Positions 33,237-33,330 of a DNA stretch of 33,330 nt are shown in pieces. This stretch comes from Candidatus Zixiibacteriota bacterium (GTDB lineage: Bacteria > Zixibacteria > MSB-5A5 > UM-FILTER-46-8): positions 1 through 33,330 of the forward strand of contig WJIJ01000091.1 in the NCBI GenBank assembly GCA_014730345.1, written 5' to 3'. Under the pieces are notes generated by a model. That model did no database searches. It worked only from the letters and a program-made list of their open reading frames with translations, and was not told the origin of the DNA. The position numbers were made by a program, and so were the translations under genes. Within the stretch, counting starts at the first letter, position 1, and each line of letters begins with the position of its first letter.

Positions 33237-33330
33237 CATGTTCAGTTGCGGAGCGAAGCGTAGCAAATGAGCCCGCCTCGGCGGATTCAAGAACATGTTT
33301 CTTGAACTTAACATGCTTATTTTTCCTCGA
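33237..33330 (-). repeat. Second copy of the MITE-like core, cut by the window edge
   Basis: On the minus strand it reads from TCGAGGAAAAATAAGCATG through a TTCAAGAA-ACATG-TTCTTGAA dyad and CCGCC-GA-GGCGG to AACTGAACATG. It matches 16060-16143 almost base for base, except for ten extra bases (CTTCGCTCCG) after GCTACG. The element continues beyond the window. Confidence 0.8.

Overview
The window most likely comes from an uncultivated or poorly studied member of the FCB superphylum (Bacteroidetes/Zixibacteria/Marinimicrobia-like), at roughly 50% GC by eye. The main reason is that at least four secreted proteins end in a C-terminal sorting domain of the type IX secretion system (T9SS). Their tails carry NPFN(A/T), then a G.Y(F)..L core and a basic last residue (LLK or LMK). 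The phylum assignment is inference; no rRNA or tRNA gene was seen.

Layout. (1) 1-11000, all minus strand, is an island of exported proteins: a gingipain-type C25 peptidase (cut by the window edge at its catalytic Cys), a parallel beta-helix protein, a papain-like C1 peptidase, a trypsin/V8-like S1 peptidase, a small putative lipoprotein and an FG-GAP/VCBS repeat protein. Clear hairpin terminators separate some of them. (2) 11374-17818 is mixed: an aldehyde dehydrogenase, a complete TonB-dependent outer-membrane receptor, a stand-alone receiver protein, and a secreted alpha/beta hydrolase carrying a PDZ domain. (3) 17993-23676, plus strand, is a complete, tightly packed hypABFCDE operon for assembling the Fe(CN)2CO centre and inserting nickel in [NiFe] hydrogenase. 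No hydrogenase structural gene is in the window. (4) 23911-29118 encodes a 1735-residue one-component regulator (about ten PAS, two GAF, C-terminal LuxR-type HTH) behind a perfect TTGACA-17-TATAAT promoter. (5) 29459-32862, minus strand, is a five-gene ArsR-controlled operon: ArsR-family repressor, ArsP/YraQ-type permease, small thioredoxin-like protein, exported ArsF-like thiol protein and CcdA/ArsG-like membrane protein. It resembles organoarsenical or thiol-metalloid resistance sets. A decayed C-terminal piece of a TonB-dependent receptor lies directly downstream. (6) Intergenic spaces hold several families of dispersed palindromic repeats. One MITE-like element (16013-16184) appears inserted inside another repeat, and its core recurs inverted at the right window edge.

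How the parts fit. The left half looks like a cell-surface digestion and adhesion module: three unrelated protease clans sent out by one secretion route, with a receptor that could take up products. The hyp operon implies a [NiFe] hydrogenase elsewhere in the genome; the giant sensor regulator just downstream could tune such metabolism, but adjacency is the only evidence. The ars-like operon appears self-contained, with an operator that overlaps its own -10 box.
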